Origin: Bretschneidera sinensis
Taxonomy: Eukaryota > Streptophyta > Magnoliopsida > Brassicales > Akaniaceae
Length of the DNA stretch: 64,000 nt
Assembly: GCA_023935145.1 (NCBI GenBank)
Contig: CM043698.1
Coordinates: forward strand, 69,610,501-69,674,500
Reading direction: 5' to 3'
Shown here: one piece after another, positions 10,502 through 21,017 of the stretch
Layout: each line of letters begins with the position of its first letter
Position numbering within the stretch: the first letter of the stretch is position 1
Position numbers and translations under genes: made by a program
Notes under the pieces: generated by a model
The model's input: the letters and a program-made list of their open reading frames with translations, nothing else
Told to the model about the DNA's origin: nothing
Database searches by the model: none

Positions 10502-11662
10502 CTAATCCTCTAAATTTTCATCCTCCTCTTTATCCTCTTCATTCTCTTCACCTTCTTCAGGAGTGGGATCAAAAAATGAACCCGGATAGGGTGGCATAGT
10601 AGGGAAGTGATCTATATTACAACCAGTAACGGAGGTAAGGTGGTGGCATATCTGACCAAAAGAAGAGTAGACCCCGGCTTGATAATCGACCTGCTGAGCC
10701 AAGAATCTGTCTTGCCGAGCCAATATTTTGTCTTGACGATCTATCCTATCAAGCAACAATTTCTGATGCTCATCAAAACGACTCTCTAGATGCTTAAGGC
10801 GCTCGACAATAGTGAAAGCCCTTGAGGAAGAAGGATGGTGACTATAGGCTGCTCCCTCTCCCAGAATTGGCGGCCTTGAGGCTTTAATCTATGCTAACAA
10901 GCTATCATCAATGGGTCTTTTGGGTTCCTGGGCCTCTTCATCAGGGCTGTATTGGACTCCAGCTCGGATGCATAATTAGGTTATTAAAGAAGGAAAATAT
11001 AATCAGAGCTTTTGTCTAATACTGTGTTTGATTGAATCATGTATGACTTGGCCGACATCGATAGTCATTCCCATTAAAATTGCATAGGCTAACACAGCTC
11101 GCTCAACAGTTAAGGCACTATAAGGTAAAGCAGGCATCATCCTCTGACATATAAAATATTGCCAAGCCCTAGCAGTGGCATTGAGAGAAGTACCGAGCAA
11201 AGTGACAGGGAGATCACCCGTCATTTTCCATGTAGTGCCCAGAATACAAAAGGTAGTGCAAATCTCTTCATAATTGATGGTGGACATATATAAACTATAC
11301 TCACTATGCTTAATGTCAGGTAATCCATAGAAGTTATTAATGGATGTGCTGCTAAAAGAGACTATTTGTCCTCTCACTCTCATTTCACCATTTCTATGCT
11401 CGGGCGCATTTGCGTAAAATTCTCTAACCAAATTTGGGAGGGAGTGAGAAGGTTGTCTTGTAAATGTGCCCCAACTCCTATCTAGAATCATTCTAAATAA
11501 GGTCGGATTTCCCTTCTCGGTGATGTTGAATCCTCTTTTAGGAATGGGTTTTTGACTTTGCAACATACTAATATATCTCTCACTTGCTTCAAAACTCAAA
11601 AATTTTGTCTCATCATACTATTTTTGTGGTCTCCCCCTGGGTCTCTTGGTCTTAGGTGCCAT
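10502..11662 (-). pseudogene. Athila extra 3' ORF (env position), AT-hook/coiled-coil protein
   Basis: One minus-strand frame from ATG (11,660-11,662) to a stop at 10,502, about 386 codons, interrupted by four stops (near 11,618, 11,003, 10,976 and 10,890) but no frameshift. The N-terminus is basic, with KRPRGRPQK, a close match to an AT-hook. The middle (about residues 22-218) resembles the plant transposon-associated domain found in Athila-type extra ORFs. Then follow a coiled-coil-like stretch (ERLKHLESRFDEHQKLLLDR) and an acidic tail (EEGEENEEDKEEDE). I see no signal peptide or membrane helix, so an envelope role is not supported. It lies 0.7 kb after the pol stop and has its own TATA box at 12,022-12,029. 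Function unknown; DNA or chromatin binding is an inference. Confidence 0.75.
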
Positions 11663-12021
11663 GGAAATCAAATTTTTAGAACACTAGACTTAAAGCAAAA
11701 TATAACCACTAAATAGCACAAATGCATAATAAAATGGAAGAAATTGGTCTTACTTGATGTCCATGGTGGAGAGAAGAAAGACTATCTACCTCTTGAAGTG
11801 TTCTTGATGAACCCAATGGTCTTCTTATAACCAAGCTTTAGAGAGAGAGTACTAGCAAAATCAGTAACAAAAGTGAGCAATTTAGTAAGAAATGATGTAT
11901 AAACAAGAAAGTTTTGAGTGCAAGTGATTGAGCAAGTAAGGATGTGTTTCAAAATGGAAAGAGGAGGTAGTGTACTGCTGGTTTTGTGAAAGAAGAAATA
12001 AGGAAGAAAGCTGTAAAATGA

Positions 12022-12029
12022 CTTTTATA
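12022..12029 (-). promoter_or_regulatory. Candidate internal TATA box for the extra ORF of G
   Basis: Minus-strand TATAAAAG in the context GCACTATAAAAGTC, 360 bp upstream of the ORF ATG and just downstream (sense direction) of a degenerate copy of the LTR palindrome array. Confidence 0.5.
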
Positions 12030-12051
12030 GTGCAGAATTAGGGTTAGGTAG

Positions 12052-12174
12052 GTGCTGGGCTCGAGCTAGCACCGTGTAGTGTGTTGCAGTGTTGGGCCTG
12101 GCATTGTGCGCTGCGGTACTGGACTTGGTGCAACTAATCCTGGTACTGGGCACCGTGGTGCACATTGGTGCCCA
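12052..12174. repeat. Internal degenerate copy of G's LTR palindrome array
   Basis: Contains GTGCGCTGCGGTACTGG and CTGGGCACCGTGGTGC, matching GCGCTGCGGTGCTG and CTGGGCACCGCGGTGC of the LTR array, plus partial copies (TAGCACCGTGTAGTG, GTTGCAGTGTTGGGC). It is GC-rich in an AT-rich noncoding interval between pol and the extra ORF. Confidence 0.75.
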
Positions 12175-12347
12175 AAAATTCTGTTCTTGGTTGCCAACAG
12201 AAAAATAAAATAAAGTTAAAAAGTAAATCTGAAAAATTAAATTAAACTAAAAGAAAAAACTAACAATTGAGATTGAATAAAATGTAATTAAAAACAAAAT
12301 AAATAAATCAAAAGAAAAATAAATGAAAACGTGCCTGTGTGGTAAAG

Positions 12348-13500
12348 TTAAGGGAAATAGACCGGATCCATAAGTGGAATGTCTTCCACCTCCGGATCTG
12401 GCCTATTGATTAAGATCTTAAGGCACTGACCATTCACTTTAAAAATTCGACCGTCCTTAATGTCCTCAATTTCCACCACTCCATTTTCAAAAACATGTTT
12501 TACTATGAAAGGACCGGTCCATCTTGACCGAAGTTTTCCTGGATGCTTATGGAGTCTAGAATCGTATAAGAACACCCGATCATTGGGTCTAAATGTTTTC
12601 CTCAAAATATTTTTATCATGGAATGCTTTCATCTTGGTCTTATAAATTCTAAAGTTCTCATAAGCATCGTTTCTTAATTCCTCTAACTCGGTCAGTTGAT
12701 ACTTCCTAAGCTTACCTGCCTCTCCTATGTCAAAATTAAAAGACTTGATGGCCCAATAAGTTCTATGCTCGAGCTCCACGGGTAAGTGGCAAGGCTTTCC
12801 AAAAACAAGCCTATAAGGTGACATGCCTAAGGGTTTTTTAAAAGTAGTACAGTAGGCCCAAAGTGCATCAACAAGTCTCAAAGACCAATCCTTGCGATCT
12901 GAGTTAACCATTTTTTCTAAAATTTGTTTAATTTTCTTATTAGCGAGCTCTCCTTGTCCACTAGTCTGAGGATGATAGGCAGTAGAAATTTTATGTAACA
13001 CCCCATATTTTCACATTAAAGCTTCAAAAGAACGGTTGCAAAAATGTGTACCTCGATCACTAATTATAGCACATGGTATACCAAATCGAGATAACACATT
13101 TTCTTTAAGAAATTTGATTACCATTCTATTATCATTGCTTCGGCAAGCTGCTGCCTCTACCCACTCAGATACATAATCTATTGCCACAATGATATATTGG
13201 TATCTAAAGGAAGGAGGAAAGGGTCCCAAAAAATCGATGCCCCAACAATCAAAGATTTCAATTACTAAAATAGGGTTTAAAGACATCATATTTTGACGGG
13301 ACACAGCTCTTAACTTTTGACACCTTTCACATGAGTGACAGTAGGTGTTTGTATCTTTAAACAAGGAAGGCCAGTAAAATTTTGCAGCGGTAAGTGGCCT
13401 CCACAAGCTTGGGAGCGACCAAATTCCAAGACACTTTCAATCTCTTCATTAAGGATGCAACACCTTAGAATTTAGTCAGAGAAATACTTAAAAAGATAGG
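12348..13500 (-). pseudogene. Integrase domain of pol, element G
   Basis: Minus strand. The zinc-binding region (YCHSCERCQKLRA) is followed by the core ([37 protein letters not shown] with the catalytic Glu) and the C-terminal [12 protein letters not shown] domain, ending at 12,348. One stop (TAA near 13,011) interrupts the core between HFCNRSFEALM and the HPQ segment; the zinc-binding region is partly decayed upstream of 13,406. The long C-terminal extension is collinear with that of element A. Confidence 0.9.
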
Positions 13501-13507
13501 GGTCATC

Positions 13508-15330
13508 CTAATAGAAATTACATACCTCGTATAAGAATTTCCTCTCGTCTTGAGCGCTCCAATCCATTGGTATCTCACCTGTAGCCAAATAATTTACGAT
13601 GTGAGCAAACCATAGTGGAGAAGAAATGGATAGTAATTGCTCATCGGGAAAATCATCCTTGATTGGCATTTCATCACAAGTGTCCTCAACAGTAAGTCTC
13701 GAAAGATGATCAACCACTACATTCTCCACTACTTTTTTGTCTTTGATGGTGATGTCGAATTCTTGTAGGAGGAGGATCCATTGTATTAGCCGTGCTTTAG
13801 CATTCTTCTTTGTAAGAAGGTACTTGAGGGTTGCATGATCTGTAAAAATAAGAATAGGGGAACCAATTAAATAAGCATGAAATTTGTCTAAATCAAAAAC
13901 TACAGCTAGTGATTCTTTTTCAATTGTGGAGTAATTCATTTGAGCACTATTTAAAGTTTTACTAGCATCGTAAATGACAAATGGTTTTCCCTCTCTTCGC
14001 TATCCAAGAACAGCACCTACAGTGTAGTCACTAGCATCACACATGATTTCAAAAGGCAAAATCTAATCCGGAGACTGCATTATAGGTGTGGAAGTAAGCT
14101 TACCGATCAGTATTTGGAATGCTTCTTGACAAGCTCATGTCTATTCAAGGGGAGTGTCTTTAACTAGGAGGGCACATAGTGGTCTAGATATATTTGAAAA
14201 TTTTTGTATGAACCTCCTATAAAAACCAGCATGACCAAGGAAAGACCTCACATCCTTTATTGTCTTAGGTATAGGCAATTTAGAGATTAATTCAATCTTA
14301 GATTGATCAACCTCTATTCCTTTAGAAGAGACAATATACCCTAAGACAATGCCGGATGGTACCATGAAATGACATTTCTCCCAATTTAAAACTAATTCTT
14401 TTTCCTCACAGCGAATTAATACTCTTTCTAAATTCATTAAGCATGCTTCAAATGAAGATTTAAAAATAGTTAGGTCATCCATAAAAACCTTCATGTAACT
14501 TTCAACCATGTGATTAAAAATACTCATCATGCAGCGTTGAAAAGTAGCAGGGGGCATTATATAATCCAAATGGCATTCTGCGAAAAGCATAGGTGCCAAA
14601 AGGACAAGTAAAAGTGGTATTTTCTTGGTCTTCTAATACAATTTCTATTTGATAATAACCATAAGAACCATCCAGAAAACAGTAAAAGGGATGACCAGCT
14701 ACACACTCAAGAATTTGATCAATAAAAGGGAGTGGGAAGTGGTCTTTTCGGGTGGTAGCATTTAATTTTCTATAATCGATGCACATACACCACCCGGTCA
14801 CAAGTTTGGTAGGGACTAGCTCTCTTAGGTCATTCTTTACTACTATGACTCCGAACTTTTTAGGGACGACTTGTATAGGACTTACCCATTTACTATCAAT
14901 TATAGGATATATAATACCCGCATCTAATAGTTTCAGCACTTCATTTTTCACTACTTTTTTCATAGTGGGGTTAAGCCTACGTTGAGAGTCTCTACGAGGA
15001 CTAGCTCCTTCATCCAAATTTATTTTATGGGAGCAGATTAGGGGACTAATTCCCTTTAAATCAGCCATGCTCCAACCTAGGGCTGATTTGTGTGCATTCA
15101 AAGTTTGAAGTAATTTCTTACCTTGGGTCTCAGATAATTCAGAAGAAATAATAACAAGAAAGGTATCACCTAGACCGAGAAAAGCATGCTTTAAGCCCTT
15201 AGGTAGCAGCTTTAGTTCAACCTTAAGTGTTTCAGGGGACTTTTGTCTTGCTTCTTTCGGGCAGCTCCTCAAACCTTGGTTCCCATGCCCAATTGCTATA
15301 ATCTTGAGATTTGTCAAAAACAGCACAAAT
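13508..15330 (-). pseudogene. Reverse transcriptase and RNase H of element G
   Basis: Minus strand. RT: CIDYRKLNATTRKDHFPLPF, then CPFGTYAFRRMPFGLYNAP, then the active-site box as FMDDL (near 14,475), and the RSFLGHAGFYRRFI connector. RNase [28 protein letters not shown] and VVDHLSRL, ending near 13,508. The frame is split by a frameshift near 14,515-14,600 and by stops between 14,141 and 13,939. RT makes cDNA from the element RNA and RNase H removes the template. Confidence 0.9.
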
Positions 15331-15900
15331 ATTAATCATATAAGCTTTATCATCAAATAAATCTATCTCAGAATTAACAAGAAAATTCTTAAGAGGATCA
15401 TAATCATGAGCTAAGGAAACTCCCTCATTTATGAGTGACTCAATCATGTAAAGCTGGCGATGTTCGTCCTCATCTTCGGGTTGCTTTGCAACATTGAAAA
15501 TATTTACTTCAAGTGTCATGTTGCCAAAAGACAGTTTCATGAGTCCATTCCTACAATTTATTAGAGCATTCGCAGTAGCAAGGAGAAGTCTACCCAAAAT
15601 CAAAGGGATTTTAGAGTTAGTGTCAACAGCAGAAGTAGTATCAAGAATTAAGAAATCAACTGGATAGTAAAATTTATCAATTTGAATCAAGACATCCTCT
15701 ACCACACCCCGGGGTACTTTGACTGAACAGTCAGCCAATTGCAATACCACACCGGTTGGTTTGATTTCTCCTAACCCCAGCTGTAAGTAAATGGAGAATG
15801 GCATCAGGTTTACACTAGCTCCTAATCTAGCAAGGCTTGTCCGATCTCATGATTTCCAATGCTGCAAGTAATGGTAAGACAGCCCGGATATTTGTATTTT
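15331..15900 (-). pseudogene. Aspartic protease region of element G
   Basis: Minus strand, following gag. The active-site motif reads ALLD-stop-GASVNLMPFS: the stop (TAG at 15,822-15,824) replaces the residue between the catalytic Asp and Gly, where Athila relatives usually have Leu. The remainder (IYLQLGLGEIKPTG to LILGRLLLATA) is open. The protease cleaves the gag-pol polyprotein. Confidence 0.8.
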
Positions 15901-17718
15901 CGGGGGATTCTTTGCTTAATTAACGCACTAACTTGCTCAGTTAGGAATGTCGTTTTCTTGACATGGTGCTTCCTCTTAATGGTGCATAAATCCTTGAGAA
16001 CTTTTGCATAGGTAGGGACTTGTTTAATCACATGCAAAAGAGGAAGATTAAGTTTCACTTGCCTTAAGTTCTCAAGGATTTCATTATTTATTTCCAGATA
16101 TTTTTTGGATTTTAAGGCTTGGGGGAATGGTGCCTTAACAGGATTTTTGGTCACTTCAGGGTCTTTAAGCAACTCAGCTTCACTATTAGTTTGACCCTTT
16201 TCCACATCCTCGGATTTATTTATTAGTGGGATGTGCAGTGACTTGCCACTTCGAGTCACAATGGCATTTACATCTTTCAAATTTTCTTGTGCCATATGTT
16301 GACCGTGAGGTACAGACTGAGCTTGGGAAGGAAACTTACCTCGCTCAATCACACTTAAGGAGCCTATTAATTTAGACAATTGGCTCCTTATTTCTTTGTT
16401 CTCCTTAACCACCTGTGTAATTAATGCCTCACACCTCTGGTTTGTTTTACCTTATACTTCTATGAAAACATGTAAGGTGTCTTCTAGAGAGTTCCTAGAG
16501 GATAAGGGTGCATGATAAGGTGCTAGGTATGATTTAGGGGGCTGTACATGCTGCTGGTTTTCAGATTTCCAGCTGAAGTTGGGATGATTTCGCCATTCCG
16601 GATTGTAAGTGTAAGAGAAGAGTGCTTGAGACTTCTTGTACAGTCCTAAGGCATTACATTATTCCTCATACAACCCTCTCATGTCAACAATTATGGGGCA
16701 ATCTTGAGCAGGGTGATCAATCCCACCACACACAAAACATGGTTCTAAAGGTTCGGCTTGATTAACCATGTGTGTTGGTTTTTTTCATTTTCAGTGCCTC
16801 TAACTCCCTAGTAAGCATCTCGACCTTAGCCTTAAGATTATCCTCTTCCCTAAGATGGTAGATTCCTCCACCACTAGGTTTTCCTATAGGTCGTGACCTA
16901 TTTGTGCTTTCAGTAGCACTAGGTCCAGTCCATGTGTGAGCTTTTTCAGCAAGCTCGTTGAAGTACTCAAAAGTCTCATCAGGGTCTTTTTGCAGAAATT
17001 CACCATTGTACATCATCTCGATAAATTGGCACTCTTTATAGGTAAGACCCTTATAGAAATAGCTCACTAAGCGCTAATTTTCATACCCATGATGTGGACA
17101 CATACTTAACAGCTCTTTAAATATCTCCCAAGACTGATACAAAGTCTCGTTTTCCTTTTGTGCAAAGGTGGAGATTTGTCTTTTCAATGCATTAGTTTTA
17201 TATTGAGGGAAGTATTTGTTAAAAAAGACTTGGGTTATATCATTCCATTACCCAATAGATCGTGGTCTCAACGAGTATAACCAACTCTTAGCTTTATCCT
17301 TCAAAGAGAAAGGAAAAAACTTGAGTCTCACGATATCATTGGTTGCATCTTGACTACGGAAAGTCGCAACTACTTCCTCAAATTCTCTAATGTGCACATA
17401 TAGGTTTTCGTTTTCCAGGCCATGAAAAGTGGGGAGTAATTGTATCATCCCCGGTTTAAAGTCTTGATGACGGGTGTTGGCTGGAAACATAATACACGAT
17501 GGTGTGGCTGTCCGACTAGGATGTAGGTAGTCTTTAAGTGTCCTAGCAACATTTTCATTAGGGTTTTCAGCCATGTTAATAAAGTTTTCTAAATTTTCTG
17601 TGGGGTGAACACTAGAGTTCGATCTAGGTGAGGTTTCACTAACAGATGTGGAAGGGAAAGGTATCTCTATTTCAGGTCCCTTAATGAATCTCCCTCGCAA
17701 ATCTCTCTGTCTAAGCAT
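15901..17718 (-). pseudogene. gag of element G
   Basis: Minus strand, starting near ATG 17,718, about 130 bp after the primer-binding site. The capsid-like region includes FHGLENENLYVHIREFEEV and FFPFSLKDKAKSWLYSL, then YFPQYKTNALKRQISTFAQ and FIEMMYNGEFLQKDPDETF. A CCHC zinc knuckle (CFVCGGIDHPAQDC, near 16,700-16,740) follows. Stops near 17,248, 17,068 and 16,660 break the frame. Gag forms the particle that packages element RNA. Confidence 0.85.
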
Positions 17719-17842
17719 GCACCAACTGATTTTAAAAGAAATAAATAGAACGTAACAAAATAAAGGAAAAAATCAGAATATAAAGGAAAGATAGTGTCGT
17801 CTTGTCTTAGAGTTGACAAACTTCCTTATGAGTAAGCGCATT

Positions 17843-17860
17843 TCCCCGGTAACGGCACCA
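17843..17860 (-). other. Primer-binding site of G (tRNA-Asp type)
   Basis: Minus-strand TGGTGCCGTTACCGGGGA, 5 nt after the 5' LTR. It differs at two positions from TGGCGCCGTTGCCGGGGA, the complement of the plant tRNA-Asp 3' end commonly used by Athila elements. Both changes are C-to-T or G-to-A. Confidence 0.9.
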
Positions 17861-18649
17861 AAATTTGATTACGCCCGAAACAGTAACGCTGTTGTTGTAG
17901 CATGGCTTTGGGGTGTCGATTCCACAGGGAAACAAGTTAACTATAAAGAAAGATGTAAACCTTAATATGAGACGATATAATTAAAATAAGTAAATAATCT
18001 AAAATTGATGATGAAGTAATTGTGTAAGTTGTAAAATACGATAGAGGGACAACAAGGATCCAGGAATCCTCCCTAGGTTCGTTGCCCTAATCCTAACTTG
18101 ATTTAGTTGTTTTTATCTCGATTGCACGTTTCACATCCCAAACATGCAATCGACAAATATTCAATGAGAACATGTATAAACCCTAATATAATTGTAATGA
18201 AATACTTCTTATTTCCAATTTATGCACATATAATCTATCCTATAGGTTTATCAAGAAACGACAATATATCTTTGTCGAAAATATTGCAGTAATGGACAAA
18301 CCTAAAGGCTAGATTTACTGAACTCAATTATAGCCAATAATCTTAACATAAGAGAAGTATGACTAAAGTTATATCAAGGAAAAAAGATACAATCACCGGA
18401 ATAGATAAAATCTTATAATTAGATAAAGAAGTAAATCATGACAATGTTTGATAATAAATTCTTATTACAACTTAACCAAATAAGGGTAGATAGGGACAAC
18501 TACACCTAAGGATTCATCCCTTCACCTTGCTAGGAAGTTAGTTAGCCATGGTGTTCATGGCTAAACACTTTTGTGGATGAGCTGCTGCTTTGAGTTTTCT
18601 AGCTTTTCTTCTCAGCCAAGATCCCCTTTTTCTTAAACATCAAGTATCC

Positions 18650-18657
18650 TATTTATA
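18650..18657 (-). promoter_or_regulatory. TATA box of 5' LTR of G
   Basis: Minus-strand TATAAATA in TACTATAAATAGG, about 85 bp downstream (sense) of the palindrome array. Confidence 0.7.
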
Positions 18658-18740
18658 GTACAAGAGTCCAAGGGTGTTTTTGGCTTTATTCTAATGTTTA
18701 AAAATCCTAATTAAAGTCTAACTCAGAGATACAAATCTGT

Positions 18741-18890
18741 GTGCGCGCTGCGGTGCTGTTGGGGAGCACCGCAGTGCTAGGCATATTCTGGATTGGGCGA
18801 GCTTCTGGGCACCGCGGTGCTGGCTGGTTATTCACAATGAGCGAGTTTCTGGGCACCGCGGTGCTGCTGAGGAGCACCGCGGTGCTGGCC
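18741..18890. repeat. AGCACCGCGGTGCT palindrome array, 5' LTR of G
   Basis: Units GCGCTGCGGTGCTG, GGAGCACCGCAGTGCTAG, GGGCACCGCGGTGCTGG, GGGCACCGCGGTGCTG and the perfect 14-bp palindrome AGCACCGCGGTGCT at 18,872-18,885. Two units share the longer flank GCGAG(C/T)TTCTGGGCACC, evidence of internal duplication. Confidence 0.95.
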
Positions 18891-19149
18891 TTTTTGCTGA
18901 TTTTCTTCATGCTTTGCCTCTCCGCAGCCACTCCCATGCTTCGTCGTGCATGGAACCTTGGTGCTTTTAAACAACAATCGCTTCTTCTCCTCTTTGGACT
19001 CAAACTACCTGAAATTATACTGGAATAAGTTAGTGATCCAATAATATTCCTTAAGAGTTATCAACACACAAGAGTGCAATATAGACCGAGAGGAATCATA
19101 AAATGCTAACAATTAAACATCGTTGAGGTGCATTTTATGGCTCTTATCA

Positions 19150-19325
19150 GATCTCCTCCCTACCCTTTACCGGGTAGAAACTTGGATCTTCTTCCAATCC
19201 TTTGCCAGGTGGAGTCCTTACAATTAGTAACTTGGATCTCCTCTCTACCCCTTGCCGGGTGGAGTCCTTACATTTAAACTAATAGGATCCCTCCTTACCC
19301 CTTACTGGGTGGAGTCCCAACAATT
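19150..19325. repeat. ~50-bp minisatellite in solo LTR C
   Basis: Four copies of GGATCTCCTCYCTACCCYTTRCCGGGTGGAGTCC type, with variable ~15-bp tails. Related single copies occur at 5,430-5,570 and 26,510-26,590 in the LTRs of B. The core CTACCCTTTACCGGGTAG folds on itself. G inserted in the first copy (GATCT). Confidence 0.8.
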
Positions 19326-19837
19326 ACATAATTATTCTATTCAGTTCACATTATCACAATATCAACAAAAAAAAAATTCATAACATGTGCAAAGCATTCA
19401 CAAAATTATAGTTTCTTATGTATAAGTTCAATAAATCAAATACATCGTAACATCTTTCAAACAAATAAATTTCAACATACTAATCTTATTATGAGTGTCT
19501 CTTACTCCTTTAATATTTTGTCTATAATAGGTATATATATATATATATATATATATAAAGCTTTAAATTTCATTTAATATTCTTACACTTACTGGAAGTA
19601 AGGTGATACTCACCTCTTTGCACTAAGTTTAATCCCAACTCACTTCCTTTCCTCTTGATTAAACTCCAAAATATCCCAGCAACACAACAAATATTTATCA
19701 TAACCCAACATAGGTAATTAGAATTTAATCACTTCAAATCAAAGGCCTACAACTTTCAACTAACCCATTATGTCATCCTCTAACACTTAGGATTGAAAAG
19801 GACAAGAGTTGAAAACCTAAAAACTAAAAATAAGGCT

Positions 19838-19992
19838 ACATAGTCTACAGTTTTCATCATACAGTTGACTGTGAAGTCCTTTGGAAGACAACACAGTCGA
19901 CCATCCAAATACACAATTGATTGTGTTGTTGACATGAAGCTTTTGTCCCTCGCACAGTCAACTGTGAAATTTGGACAATCAATTGTCCTGAG
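19838..19992. repeat. CACAGTCGACTGTG palindrome array in solo LTR C
   Basis: Degenerate copies: ATAGTCTACAGTT, ACAGTTGACTGTG, CACAGTCGACCAT, ACAATTGATTGTG, CACAGTCAACTGTG, ACAATCAATTGTC. Same motif as in B, with most central CpGs lost. Confidence 0.85.
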
Positions 19993-20685
19993 GGCTAAAG
20001 CCCAAAAACAACACGAAAACTCCCTCTTTTTCTTCCCAAAACCCATAGATCTTCCATAAAACTTCACATCCTTTAAAACCAAAGTTCCCTCAAGCTTAAA
20101 GTTGAATATTTTACAATACCCACATCAATTTTTTTACTTAAAACTCTTGAAACACTCAAATCAAGCATAAACCCATTTTTTAGAACCAAAACTTGTTTTT
20201 CATCAAAGATTCTTCAAAAACCCTATTTCAAGAATTCCAATCTTCAATCTAATGAACATACCTAACAAAATAAAACAATTCTTACCTTCCTTATGGGTTT
20301 TTTCCTTCTTTTTTTTCCTCCATTTTTCCTTTTTTTTTCATTCTTCTTCTTTTTTCTCTCTTTCTCTCCTCTCTTTCGGTGGTTCTAGAGAATTCCAGCA
20401 CATTGTGCTGGTTTTTCTCCCCCTCCACTCATATTTATAGAATAAACTCTCTTATTTGCATACCAAGCCTCCAACTCTTCTTTTCTTTTAAAATTCACTC
20501 CAAAACTCTTTAAAATCCCAACTCTTACCTAGCTTTCCTTATTACCTTTCATGGAAAAAAAAAATTATTCCTCCAAAACTTATGCTTAATTACAATATAG
20601 ATTTACTTAAATACATCGAAAATTTCCCAAAAAAAAATTCCATAAATTAAAATAGTCTAATTAAAATATCGGGTCTTACAATAAC

Positions 20686-21017
20686 TTACTTGAGATCTTT
20701 GCACATGAACTCTCCAAAATCAAAGGAAAAAGAGAAAAGAAAAGGCTAGGCTTTGTCTTGAAAGGAAAAAGAGGAGTTGAAAATGAATATCTATCTCATC
20801 CTTTTTATATTTATACTACACACAAAAATAAAATGACTAGGTTACACCTTGCCCCCTTAAAACCTTGTAACATTATAATTAGACCCCAAATTAAACTTTT
20901 TTTTCTCACAACTCCCTAACCAATTAACTCATAACTAATTATTAATGTCTAAAAAATACACACAATAAATTTAATAGGCCACTAAAATAATTAAATCAAA
21001 AGAAGACAAGCTCTACA
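20686..21017 (-). repeat. 3' LTR of B, inner portion
   Basis: Matches about 27,656-27,984 of the 5' LTR (CTTTGCACATGAACTCTCCAAAATCAAAGG region, minus-strand TATA, terminal CTCTACA). It directly adjoins the B internal region. Confidence 0.85.

Larger units (their letters stand above)
7680..19149 (-). mobile_element. Complete Athila-type retrotransposon G
   Basis: An 11.47-kb minus-strand element with two LTRs (17,866-19,149 and 7,680-8,918), a tRNA-Asp-type primer-binding site, gag-pol, an extra 3' ORF and a perfect 5-bp target duplication GATCT (7,675-7,679 and 19,150-19,154). LTR ends are TGATAAGAGCC...GTAATCA in the sense direction. It sits inside solo LTR C. The coding regions carry several stops, so it is non-autonomous now. 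The two LTRs are easily aligned but differ at many sites and in the size of a repeat array. Confidence 0.95.
17866..19149 (-). repeat. 5' LTR of element G
   Basis: 1,284 bp; sense ends TGATAAGAGCC...GTAATCA. It contains the palindrome array (18,741-18,890) upstream of the TATA box (18,650-18,657). Confidence 0.95.
6655..20680 (-). mobile_element. Solo LTR C, split by element G
   Basis: It begins TGTAACGACCC at 6655 and ends GGGTCTTACA at 20,680. Flanks are ACAAC (6650-6654) and ATAAC (20,681-20,685), a 5-bp target duplication with one change. Without G it is about 2.55 kb and has no internal coding region, so it is a solo LTR. It is related to the LTR of B: similar GTGAGCTAAAAAGCTCA tract, CTACCC repeats, CACAGTCGACTGTG array and minus-strand TATA (near 20,430). 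Confidence 0.8.

Noticed and set aside
20252..20440. Plus-strand frame rich in Phe and Ser
   Set aside because: It is the translation of a T/C-rich tract in solo LTR C; low complexity and no homology recognised.
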